Assembly (NCBI RefSeq): GCF_030272615.1
Contig: NC_081413.1
Location: forward strand, 330,791,302 to 330,855,301
DNA length: 64,000 nt
Direction: 5' to 3'
From: Cryptomeria japonica
Lineage: Eukaryota; Streptophyta; Pinopsida; Cupressales; Cupressaceae
A program made the position numbers and the translations under genes. The notes under the pieces were generated by a model, which was not told the origin of the DNA, made no database searches, and saw only the letters and a list, made by a program, of their open reading frames with translations. Positions within the stretch are counted from its first letter, which is position 1. Each line of letters opens with the position of its first letter. Positions 47,666 through 58,137 of the stretch are shown here, piece after piece.

Positions 47666-49148
47666 ATTCAATTCTCCCAAACAAGAATGCTGCTTGTTTC
47701 ATAAAGAAGCAATCATCAGTGTAGAAAACAAGAGGAAAGCCAATTGAAATCTTATTTCATCCAGAATATGCAGGAGAATTTAAAAAGTCTAGAGGCAATA
47801 TTCTACGTATGCAATGTTCCACATGCACGTTTGGATCAAAATATTCATATCAGGGCACACGTAAATGAAATTACGACTCCTGTTTAGGCATATCAATCAA
47901 ACCACAAACAAACACACAGCAAAATTTTAATGATATGTTGACAGTCCTTCCATCAATGTAGCTTGTTTCCCTACTTATTTTATTTCATAGACACAGAATT
48001 TCATCAATTTGGGCTCAAGTCATAAATATTACCACCAATACACTACAATGTCTGTCTAATTGAGCAAGCATATAAGTGTTCCAGCTAATTGCGGTAAAAA
48101 TAGAATTAAAATGATTCATACTGGTAAATATTATTACTCACTAACCACATCGTTGAAGTTGCTCCAAGTAATTCATTTCTCATCAAATAAGAGTAGACTG
48201 ACAAATACAATTTCCTTAACAAAATTTTATTTTAAGGTGACACAGGTAGATGCATTAGTGTGTGCCTTCCTATATGAGTTCAAATATTCACAAATAATAA
48301 ACAGCCCATATAAGATTTGCATCCTCTGCAATATAAATTACAATATTTCTATCACTTGTGAGGAATTCCTGTTCAAAAAATTTATGGACTTTAAGAATTC
48401 AAGTCATGGATAAAAGCATTCCCTATCATAAGTCTGCTTTCATTTTTGTACAATGCAGACACGACCAATTTAATACACTCAATCTTCTTTTAGTCTTCCT
48501 TTAGATTCACTATTTTCTGTGTTTTCTATGCTGCTCTCAGTAGCATCATTAAACTGCCTCCCTTCAGCCAACCTCTCCTGTCTTAAATTCTCCCTCTCCA
48601 CTGTCTCCTCTTTCTCCGATATACTCATATTCCAGATAACCATGAGAATAACGATCACAAAAAGAAGAATATAAAGAGATCTAATGTTAAAAAATGACTT
48701 TAAGAAGTCAACAAAGGAAGGTTCCTTAATACTTTTTTTGACAGTTTTTCCTTGCCTGTAGCCTTCAAGAAAACTGTTTATCTCCAATCCCAAGTTTTCC
48801 ACGTTTAAAGTTTCCAATCCAACAACCTTCACAATTTGAGCAAAACAGCAGTTAGGAAAATTCAAAACAAGGGAACATTCTACATGAATGCATAACTATA
48901 TAGCACTTGCACTACTTAAGTAGCTTCTTCTACCATTAAATATCAATTCACAATAGACAAAAATCTATCAACGGGTGTATTGATCAACCCATACACTAAT
49001 CAAACAAGTTAGAACTAATATTGTATAAAATTTAGCATCCTTCTGATCAATGTAGCTTACAGCTTCAAGTCACTATGAAATTACATATCTAACAAGTTGC
49101 AGCATTAAATTCAGGACTTCCTGACCCATTCAATCTTAAACAAGCAAA
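47666..49148. other. Low-repeat DNA around the candidate exon
   Basis: Apart from the candidate exon at 48479-48865 there is no convincing gene. The sequence is AT-rich with no tandem arrays or LTR features. Confidence 0.4.
48479..48865 (-). CDS. Candidate 3' exon of a single-pass membrane protein
   Basis: The frame encodes VVGLETLNVENLGLEINSFL, EGYRQGKTVKKSIKEPSFVD, FLKSFFNIRSLYILLFVIVI, LMVIWNMSISEKEETVERE and an acidic Ser/Glu-rich tail ending SKGRLKED. One transmembrane segment spans residues 63-82. The first dozen codons look intronic: CCTAAC (branch-like), a pyrimidine stretch and an AG before GTTGTTGG fit an acceptor near 48827. The composition is unlike the retroelement frames around it, and it lies in the least repetitive part of the window. 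Upstream exons on the minus strand were not found. It could be a real gene end or a processed fragment; family not recognised. Confidence 0.4.
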   Translation of the reverse strand: MNFPNCCFAQIVKVVGLETLNVENLGLEINSFLEGYRQGKTVKKSIKEPSFVDFLKSFFNIRSLYILLFVIVILMVIWNMSISEKEETVERENLRQERLAEGRQFNDATESSIENTENSESKGRLKED

Positions 49149-49719
49149 GTTGCATGGACACGGATACGGTATCCAATACGGATACGGCTATTTTTTAAGA
49201 CCCCCAATATGGATACGGCTGGACACGTCATTCATAAAAACACACATACACATATATTTAACACAATTTTCTAAGTTATTCGAGGAGATTTTCATTACTT
49301 CAAAAGCAATATAGACACATAATTGCTACATAAATAATGATAAGTAGATTTAACATTTTACAATATGCAAAAATAGAAGAGTTGCAATGGAAGATAACCT
49401 AAAAAATGGGTCACTGAAATAGAAAAACATTTCATTTGTCTTTCTCATTTGTTGTAGGTTTTCTTAATACCATTTTTTTTTTTTAAAATGCGTTAATGAA
49501 GTTTTTTTAAATTAAATTTAGGAAGATTTACGTCAATTTTGTTTAAAAATCAAATCACATTAGTATTTAGCATGGTTGGAAATCAAGTATTTTTGGGCAT
49601 GCGTGGGTACAATATTCGACGTGTATCTGGGCTGTATCGGATACGTATCCGTTTCAGAAACGGGAACGGATACGGGGAAACGTGTTCCCGGGGAGGGGCA
49701 AAGGAGTTTCTGGCAACTC
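49149..49719. mobile_element. Repeat with GGATACGG-type termini (putative non-autonomous DNA element)
   Basis: About 570 bp. The left end has GGACACGGATACGGTATCC and several more GGATACGG words. The right end has ATCGGATACGTATCCG, GGAACGGATACGGGGAAACG and a CCCGGGG palindrome. The interior is AT-rich. Outer sequences begin GTTGC and end GGCAAC, a short inverted match. No target duplication could be fixed. It resembles the element at 56352-57311 in design. Confidence 0.4.
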
Positions 49720-52700
49720 TGTAAACAAGTGCTACACAAATGAAAGGAAACTTTCTTCACATAAACTGCTGTTACAAGTGACATCTGGTAGAAAGGAGTC
49801 CACACCAAAAAAGTAAAATAATTTATTGATCAAATGATGGAAAAGCTTGTTAACATTACAATATTAAGAGTGAATTGTCATAAGCCTACAGAAGTGCTCC
49901 AGTAAGATGGACCCCCGGCCCACTAAATTGGGAAGAACCCAATTTTGAAAGAGCCTCTAAGGGCAACTCTAGCAGAACTGGTGTAGTTGAGCTTCTTAAA
50001 AGTGAAGCTCACTCCTTTCCTAGGGCTTTCTCATCAAGAATCTCCCATGGTACAAACTACAAACTACAAACAACAAAAGTGAAACTACTAGTTTAGAAGA
50101 AAGATTGAAATTAGCAATCGACCTCAACATCCGTTGGCTAGTTGTTTTGAAACTCCTTGTTAATCATCACAGCTTTATGTGAAGACCCAACTCCAAGCTG
50201 AAAATTGAAATGCATTCTAGATGAAGCAACGCATCTTGCATCCAAACTCCCATTGGTTTCTTTTAGCACCATATAAGGGAAGTAAACAGGCTGGTGAACA
50301 TGTGACCAATACAGGTTTGTCTCATTCCCATCTGCATTCAATGTATGGCCAATCGTTAAAGACATGGGTTGAATTGAGAGATTGATAAATCTTGATGTGG
50401 AGATTTCCTATGTCAGTTGTCCTTGTTTTATGCATATAAGAGACTATGATTCACTCCAAGATCATGGGTTTCTTTTGCCTCTTTTAATAGTTGATGTCTT
50501 TCTTTATTAGAGAACATGTATACATAACTCAGAAGCCCCTGCTCAATTTGTCTTCAAAAGTTTCATTATGCTATAAAATTTATATTAGCTTAAGGTGAAC
50601 AGACATCTGATGTTCATGTCGATGCTGCTCATATTCTTATAGAAATACACGATGGAAAAGGAAAATCATGTTGTATGGTGAACCAACAGCTTCTGCAGCA
50701 GTAGCAGACTTAGACAATTAGTTCATGCAATGAGACAACAACATGGATGAATTTTACTGATGTAGATGATTTGTGAAACCTTTCATTTACCATGCCTGCA
50801 AACATGTTCCTGGATTTAAGGAAGGGAAAATGTCATCCAGATATGTTCAGGCTCTTCCTGTTTTACCTATAACCAAGGTAAAGCCAGACTAAGAAAACTT
50901 TTTCAGCACTCCAACACCTGCCAAATTGGGAGCCTTGGAACTTGGTCAGGGATCTTTCAGACATTAGCAAATGAAAAAAATTTATGTGTTGTAGTTGGTA
51001 TTTTTTTCAAATTTATATGTAAATTGTACAGGCATTCAGAAGGCATGAGAATTGACATAACACTAAAATATTAAAATACTAAAGGTGGTCTTATGGGATG
51101 TGAATGTCTGCCAGTGTGCCTCAAATAGAATGGTTTCAGGGACTGCTTTCATTTCTAGGTAAGCACAAAGTAGGTCTGTTGATGTTTTCTAATTACACAC
51201 TCAGCAACCTCATACCATGCACCACACTTTTCAAGCTATAGTTGTGAGATTTGTGAGTGCTATGTCAGATAGGCATGCAAGATGTGAATGTACGTGGAAG
51301 AATTACAAACTGTCTAGAAAAATAGCCTCATTATACATCGTCTCACGGACAGCAAAGGTTTAATATTTGCTCACTGGAGGTCTTCTGCAAAAGCCTTGGG
51401 GATTTTTAAGCAAATTCTATTGGTAGGTATTTAGACAATATCAGCAACCTTTGCTTTTTCTCCTAGTGTCTGCCAATGAGTGCTTTGGTAAAGGATACGG
51501 AGTTGTTCTAATAAACATAATTGAAAGAGGATTTTGTCAATTTTGTCAGAATTTATGACAGTAACTGCCCCGATATAAATGTGTATAAAATGTGGAAGCC
51601 TAAAGTAGGCACATGACATGTCTAACAATTTCCCTCAAGGCATGAGTCTCATGTATTTTGATAAATGTAGATTATGCTCAAAATCAAAATGGGCTTGTAG
51701 AATAAACCTTGGATATTTTTTAGCAGTTGCAACTGGCAAGTGTTAAACCAAATTTAACATCATTTTCCAGTGCAATCTAAATGTGTTAAATTGGTAGCTT
51801 CAGAAAAGGCTATGAAGCTCCATCAGAAATAATTAAAAGCAGACATTGTTATGGCTGCCTTGATAAACAGATATGCAAATTGTGGCTGCATGCAGTAAGT
51901 AGAATTTTTCTTAGAAATTGCCTCCACAAGCTGTTTTGCAGTCATCAATGCTATGGAGATTTTCAAGTATCATTTTTGCAGGTGTAATGCAACTCTGCCA
52001 GATGCTTTTCATATTTTGTTATGAAAGACACAAAATCAGTTTTTTCAACTATAGAGCTGTGTAAATTAGAAAAAAAAATAAATGTCATAAAAGTAGATGA
52101 CATGAATTGAGAAAACTGGGTTGTGTAATTTTTAAACTGGGCCATGTAGCTGAAAAAACATGTGCAATGAGTAACTCATACTTCGAATGATCTCACAAAC
52201 ACACATACCTCGGGTCTGGCCGAGGTGCTGAAACATGCACCAGCCTCATCCAACCCCCCCTACACACACCCACACCCACCCACATGCACAGACAGCCATT
52301 AACATACTGCCTCATAATAGACAGTGAAAAAGTGTTGGAGACTCTTTGAATGCACATTCCATGGAAAACACAACGAAAATTATTTTGAATTTTTATGTAA
52401 CTTGGAGATCAGAACAAAGGGCATATGCCTCTACAACATTCCTTCCAACATCATCAGCTACTTGGCATCCACCAATGCAACAGATCTTCAAGGCTAGATC
52501 AATATTGATGAGAATCACCCTTTCCCCAGGTCTTTCCTCTGATTTTGTATCCTATGCTTCATATGCATCAGTCTTTCCAATTGTCATTGGACCTACCTAA
52601 GCACCTCTGAAATCAGTCTCCAATCCACAGTTAACAGTCATTGAAAGTGGTTGACTGGAAGATAATGTAAATTAAGAACCTAGCAGATCCTTGCTCTTCT

Positions 52701-52978
52701 CTTATGGAGCACTTCATATCCAAGCCCAGAGAGTGATTTGTGTCATCCTAGAAAAGCATGTCTTCCGTCTCTACCACCTCTTCTAACACTATCTACTCAT
52801 CATTGAAGAGTGGAAATTCTTGAAAGAGAAGCTCTACTAAGAGTTAAAATCTATCTAGCAACAGGAAGAAGTATTTTGTTATCGTAAGCACACTGAACAG
52901 TCTACTGAGAATGTCGGAATTTCAAATATTTTTGTTTATAATTAGAAATTCGAAATAGCTCTGCTCCAATGTGAAAAT
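49720..52978. other. Intergenic DNA without a recognisable gene
   Basis: Open frames here are short and show no family signatures. A minus-strand frame at 50138-50365 (MSLTIGHTLNADGNETNLYW at its start) has reasonable composition but no known domain. CA-rich simple sequence lies at 52250-52290. No arrays, LTR ends or RNA genes were seen. Confidence 0.45.
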
Positions 52979-53992
52979 ATGCAAATATTCAACAAAACAG
53001 TTTTCCGGCAACAAGGGCCTGCAACGTTTTCTCCAGCAACAGAAAGCTGGCAAATTGTTCGCTCTAGGAAAAACCGAAGACTGCAAAAGAATCGGGTAAA
53101 TTCCCGGCTCTCTGCCCCAGGCATCCCAAGGGTAAGGCAAACGAGGCCCCAGAACAATAGAAGTAATCTGACACAGTATAAACCAAGATCGCTTCAAAGA
53201 AAATTTAGGGCAAGCAATCCATCACAAAAATCTAAGCAATGTCCGGCGACGGGGGCTAACAGTGTTCCATTAGGAAAGATAAGGCATTTCACCCCTGCCC
53301 AGCGATGTCAAGCGCCTGTTTCACAGCCTATCAGAATGCAGCAGGAAAATAAGTACTCTCTCAAGATAGTGGAAGATCTCATTCAACCCATCTGGGATCA
53401 ATACACTAGACTGGGATTACTGGTGGTGTGGAGCGGCCAAAACCAGCCGATTCAAAGCATTATTGAATGGTGGAAAGATAAATTTCCCAACCAGGTAAGT
53501 ATTTCTACCCTAGACAATAATTTCCTATTCTTAATCTGTAAAAATGAAGAAGTTAAGCAAGAAATCTTATATGGCAATATTAAATTCTTTAAAGGATATT
53601 GTTTCCATTTTATAGAATGGATACCGAACTTCAATCCTATAACATTTAGACCAAAACAGTTTCCAAAATGGATTAATTTGGGTTTCCTACCAGTAGAATA
53701 TCAGTTCCCTGAAATTTTAGAAGCTATTGGCAATAAAATGGGTACATTTCTTGGATGCGAAGGCTTAACTAGGAAGCAATATTCAAAATCTGTTAAAATT
53801 CTCTTAAACCTAGACCCCCGGATTAAACAATTAGAACATATGGAAATAGCAAAAGAGAAAGGAAATCGGCTCATTAAACCTTCCTTTTATGATGGGTTTA
53901 TAGACGAAAAGGATATCATCCTTAAAACTAGGCTTAAAAACCTAATACCAATATTGAGAAAAATAATCTCCCCACTCCAAGCCAGGATGTGA
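52979..53992 (+). CDS. LINE ORF1 protein with DUF4283-like domain
   Basis: 337 codons. Residues 1-115 are Arg/Gln/Pro-rich and basic. Residues 125-260 show LIQPIWDQYTRLGLLVVWSG, FLFLICKNEEVKQEILYGNI, FFKGYCFHFIEWIPNFNPI, PKQFPKWINLGFLPVEYQFP and ILEAIGNKMGTFLGCEG, the pattern of the DUF4283 region in plant LINE ORF1 proteins, thought to bind element RNA. No zinc knuckle was found. ATG 52979 is the first Met in frame; the true start could be upstream. It is open throughout, but the following frame is shifted, so the protein is probably truncated. Confidence 0.72.
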   Translation: MQIFNKTVFRQQGPATFSPATESWQIVRSRKNRRLQKNRVNSRLSAPGIPRVRQTRPQNNRSNLTQYKPRSLQRKFRASNPSQKSKQCPATGANSVPLGKIRHFTPAQRCQAPVSQPIRMQQENKYSLKIVEDLIQPIWDQYTRLGLLVVWSGQNQPIQSIIEWWKDKFPNQVSISTLDNNFLFLICKNEEVKQEILYGNIKFFKGYCFHFIEWIPNFNPITFRPKQFPKWINLGFLPVEYQFPEILEAIGNKMGTFLGCEGLTRKQYSKSVKILLNLDPRIKQLEHMEIAKEKGNRLIKPSFYDGFIDEKDIILKTRLKNLIPILRKIISPLQARM

Positions 53993-54650
53993 TCATCAAA
54001 TTCAATATGGAGATAGGAGGGTTTATGATAGAATCTCTGGGAGAGGAACAACAGAGGACATCAACAGAAAATTCCCCCTCGGATCAGATCCCAGAAAGGT
54101 CTGGATCAGATGTAAATTCCCTTCTTATAGCAAAGAATCCCTTAAGCAACTCTTGCAAGATGCAGAAGACATTAGGGCAGAGGTTGTAGAACAAATTGCT
54201 ATTCTGGAACAATCAGAGGAAACTCCAAACCAAGATCATATGGAAAATGGCTCAAAGGAAACAGCTGTAAACATCTCTAAAGAAGAGATTAATGGTACAG
54301 ATGAGCCTGAGGCAACTGGCGACCATGAGGTTCCCCCGGAATTGGAAGTAGTCTATAATCAAGAGGAGGTCGAAGATCAAGGGGATGTAGCTGCAGAAAA
54401 ACAACAACTGATCCAAAAGATAATAGAGATTATGGATAATGAGGGTTTGGATATTGAGGAAGAAGATGAAAATAGGGATATGACAGCAGATGAAGTAAGA
54501 AATCCTGAGGGTGGTGCAATAACCTCGGTTCAATCCAATAGAAAGGAGTCTTTAAAATTAGGCATTGTGCAAGACTGCCAAAGTAAAGAGTGCCCTGATT
54601 GTGCAAAGAAGTCAAAAGGAGGGGCAGGAAATCATTAAATGAATTGAGAA
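53989..54650 (+). pseudogene. LINE ORF1 tail, frameshifted
   Basis: Two overlapping shifted frames (53989-54189 and 54153-54638), both Glu/Asp/Asn-rich. The second ends CQSKECPDCAKKSKGGAGNH, with two Cys pairs that may be the remnant of a zinc motif. Probably the acidic C-terminal part of ORF1 broken by small indels. Confidence 0.5.
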
Positions 54651-54732
54651 TGATAGATAGGCTGGCATAAGATCAAGTAAAACTGACCTCCTTTTTCAAT
54701 GCAAGGAAGGGGAAGTTCCTTCCCAATGAGCA

Positions 54733-54946
54733 ATGAAAGTAATCACTTGGTATGTTAGGGGCATGACAAACAACTTTTAATAAAGCGCAGTATAATCTCC
54801 TAGAAGTCGGAAGTAATATTACTTCAAGAGACTAAACTCAACACAGAAGAAGTGGAGCTATTCAAGAGAAAATTGGGATCTTGGAAGACGGAATCTGTAA
54901 GGGCGGAAGGAGCCTCAAGTGGCCTAGGTGTAATCTCGGATCTTGT
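54733..54946 (+). pseudogene. LINE ORF2 endonuclease, first 70 codons
   Basis: MKVITWYVRGMTNNF corresponds to the start of APE-type endonucleases (WNxRG; here Trp-Tyr-Val-Arg-Gly), followed by two stops. In a shifted frame LLQETKLNTEEVELFKRKLG carries the conserved QETKL motif with the catalytic Glu. EGASSGLGVISD follows, and then LTR G interrupts. This is the nick-making enzyme of target-primed reverse transcription in intact LINEs. Confidence 0.7.
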
Positions 54947-55589
54947 TGTGACCTTTTTCACACATCGACCCATTGCAAATGGGGACCCTCTCCTTTCCTG
55001 CTTTCTAGGGTTTTTGTTAGTGCCCGTGGCCTTCCACTTCAGTTTTGCCAAGCCTTGCTCAGTTTTGAACGGTTCGAGTCCTAGAGATTGAAAGTTAGTT
55101 TCTGTAAGCCAAGTGGTAATAGAGTCCGCATGCCGTCGAAGTGCCTAGAAAGGCCAAAGGACGAAGATCGCAATTGATTTGGACGAATTTGAACAACTTT
55201 TTATTTTTAGAAAGTTTGCTTTTTTGCTTTTTCCTATTTTTTAGAAAGTTTTGTTTTTGGCATTTTTAGCCCAATCCCCGGTATTGGCTATTTTTAGAAA
55301 GTTTTCCCTATTTTTTAGGGATGCATTCTTTTTGCTTTTTCGGAGTGGGGACTTAGGGTTTGCACTGATACCACTAACCTGCTTCGATCACAATCGAAAA
55401 TTTTCAAGTTTTGACCTAAAATGCTAAGTTCCTACATTTTAGGGGTCATGATGCTTCAGATGGTTTGCCTGAGTATGGATTTCAAATTTCAAGTTAATCT
55501 GGTTAAAATTGAAGAAATTGTGGAATTTTGAAAATTTTCCAAATATTTTTCTAAGTCTGGCTAACGAATGATGTTGAGTGTTATGGCGG

Positions 55590-56190
55590 GTGATAAAAAC
55601 TCCACCCAAGGTGCTAATGATGGAGGTGTCTTCAAACCCCACCCTATGCAAGAGGTGGTCATCTGAAAGTCCACCCTCCTTATGTCTTCAAAGTCTGCCA
55701 TGCTTGGTGGTGCTTCAAAAGTCCGCCTTGGTGAAGTCCTCAAAACTCTAGCATGATGGTAGAGGCACCTTCAAACTCCGCCCTACTTGGTGATCTCCCA
55801 AAGTCCGCCATGGTGATAGCTTAAAAAGTGAACATGATAAAGTCCGCCCTAGGGGTAGTCATAAAAGTCTGCTATAAAGTTGGAAGCCTACAAAGAAGTC
55901 TGCCCTCCATGAAGTGGCCAAGCCTTCAAAACTCCGCCCTACTTGGAGAAGCCTAAAACTCCGCCCAAGCATGATGAGGAGGTAATTCAAAACTCCACCC
56001 ATGAAGATGTCCTCAAAAGTCCGCCTTAGGGTGAGGAGATAGCAAGTTTGATGATGAAGCCCTCCATGATGCCAAGTGGTGGTCTTCCAAAACTCCGCCC
56101 TAGTCTTGGAGGTAGAAGAAAAGTCCGCCATCCTTGGTAAAGCAAAAGTCCGCCCAAGCAACAAAGAAGATGCTACAAAAGTCCACCTAA
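55590..56190 (+). repeat. Minisatellite of AAAAGTCCGCC/AAACTCCGCCC
   Basis: About 19 copies of an 11-13 bp core, CAAAAGTCCGCC or CAAAACTCCGCCC, spaced 20-40 bp, many in the context CTTGG or GATGG. Spacing is irregular and the intervening sequence is not conserved, so it is a dispersed motif array rather than a simple tandem repeat. Confidence 0.85.
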
Positions 56191-56351
56191 GTCAAAGGTG
56201 AAGCCAATACTTGCTAAAGAATTGAGAATAAGGAATATTCTTTGGTGATGTCACCCAAATCTTCATGGAATTTGAATTGAATCCCAAATTAGAAAGTTTC
56301 TAGGAGGATATTTGAAAGATCAAGTTCGAATATATAGACTAAAATCCTACG

Positions 56352-57311
56352 TAACCCGGGGACGCGTCCCGGGGTTAAAATCCCCCATCCCCGTACCAGG
56401 GACGTTTCGGGGACTTGGGGACGGCTAGGGGACGTCCCCCCGCTGTCCCCAAAATTGCAAAATTTGTGGGAAATGTCCCGAAAACTTGGGGACGGCAGTG
56501 ACTCTCAAAGGGGACGTCCCCCCGTCCCCTAACCGTCCCGGGGACGGCCAGCCGTCCCCCTTTTCCCAGCACATTTAAAAAACAAAAAAAGACTCAATGC
56601 TCAAAAAAACAATTTTTTATTTTATTATAGGTCTATAAAATTGGATTTTAATTAATATGATGGGTAAACATGTCTGAATCACTTCCAAAAGCACTTAGAA
56701 ATAATGAGCAGCAGCCTGGTAATAAATTTCACAACAACTTAGAACGCGGTAGTGCGTAAAAAAGTGGTTGTAGGTCTGCAATATTGGACTTTTCACAATT
56801 ATGAAAGGTAAACAGGTCTGAATCATAGCCAAAAGCACTCAGAAATATGAATAACAGCTTGGTATAGAATTTCACAAACATCCAAAACTTTGTAGTGCAT
56901 AAAGAAGCAGTTGTAGGTCATAATAGAAATGGAAGACTATCAAAATATCCTTCAACCAGAAATAAACAATGAACTACATGCAAACAAGTGTTGGCATATT
57001 GACAATGTATTTTCAATTATGAATGCATATTGAGTATTGACAATGAATTCTGAACATAAATGTGGTATGTTAAGGTTCTATAATGTACATATACTTGCTT
57101 TATCCATGTTTTCATATGAATATAATGTATATGTACATGCTTTATCTATTTTTCATATGAACATTTAAAATTTCACTATATATTTTAAATTTTCCCTATA
57201 TTTTATACAGCCGTCCCCTTTGCCGTCCCCAAAATTGGCAAAAAAAATTTGTTGTCCCGGAAACTCGTCCCGCCATTCCCTGCCGTCCCCGTCCCGGAAA
57301 CTCGGGGTAAC
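56352..57311. mobile_element. Repeat with GGGGACG-type termini (putative non-autonomous DNA element)
   Basis: About 960 bp inserted in LTR G. The left 230 bp and right 110 bp are built of GGGGACGG/CCGTCCCC words; the 600-bp interior is AT-rich. Left outer end GTAACCCGGGGACG; right outer end reads, inverted, GTTACCCCGAG, an imperfect inverted repeat. Both ends also contain a direct repeat CCGTCCCCAAAATTG followed by an AAATTTG stretch. No clear target duplication. Similar in plan to 49149-49719. Confidence 0.5.
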
Positions 57312-57580
57312 ATAGCTAAAATCAAATTAGAAACTTGCGCAAGAAAAAGATCTTCGAACTTAAGGAGATGACAAGCCAACTGAAGTAAAATGGAAACTTT
57401 CTTTGTGGATACAATGGACTGAGAATGAATTAGAAACATGAATTGGAAAAGATCTGCGTGTTTCTAATTGCAGATTTGAACTTCATTACAAATACATTCT
57501 TCACTTCTTCATTCTCACACAAGAAGTTCGAACTTTCTGAGCAAGCTAAGGAAAACACTGAGAATTATTTCGCAGAGTGA

Positions 57581-58137
57581 AGGTCATTTGGAAGAAAATT
57601 TTGTAGATTGGAAGTATTGCAAGATTATCTCTTGCAGGTTGGGCGAACTTCTTGAGGAATTTTGATTTATCAACTTCATTCTTGTCAATGTATCTGCAGA
57701 TTGTTGGAGTTGAACTAGCTGGTAGAAGGCAGATTCATCAATTTTTCTAAGTTTCTTAAGATTCCTTCTATCTTCTAGCTTTATTCTCATTCATTCGAAG
57801 GTGAAGTTGGTTTTAAAATGCAGTTCTATTGCATTTTCTGATTTTTCCAGATTCATTGGAAGTGATTTTTGTTAATGTATCCAAATTTTCAGTAAGAAGG
57901 ATCATTTTTAGATTAAATGGGATGAGGGTTTTCAAAGTTATAAAACCTAGCTTTTTGGATTGCAATCATAAATGTCCTAAGGGTGGAGAGTTTACATGTG
58001 AAAATTCCATTTTCATGGCTAAGTATGAAAATGAAATAAAAGCTCCAAGCACTTAGCCATTCGCAACCTCGATTTTCTTTAATTTAAGATCTGATTTCTA
58101 ACTTAAGCTTCATGTTTATTTGCAGATTTTAGGCACG
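57581..58137 (+). other. Leader of element G
   Basis: No convincing gene. The stretch TTAAGCTTCATGTTTATTTGCAG (58104-58126; the acceptor-like end is TTTATTTGCAG) just before the start codon may be a 3' splice site, implying a spliced leader. A 75-codon frame at 57829-58056 lacks family features. Confidence 0.35.

Larger units (their letters stand above)
52979..54946 (+). mobile_element. L1-type LINE, 5' part, cut by element G
   Basis: ORF1 (52979-53992), a shifted acidic continuation (to about 54638), then the start of the ORF2 endonuclease at 54733, ending where LTR G begins (54947). The order ORF1-endonuclease and the DUF4283-like region are typical of plant L1 elements. The RT part would lie beyond element G, outside the window. 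CTTGT (54942-54946) should be the left target duplication of G. Confidence 0.8.
54947..57580 (+). repeat. LTR of element G (inner end approximate)
   Basis: Head TGTGACC..., with ACCCATTGC/AAATGGGG as the palindrome. The body at 55190-55330 has TTTTTAGAAAGTTT repeats. The array at 55590-56190 and the insertion at 56352-57311 follow. The right boundary is a guess from the change to a leader-like sequence. Confidence 0.45.
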
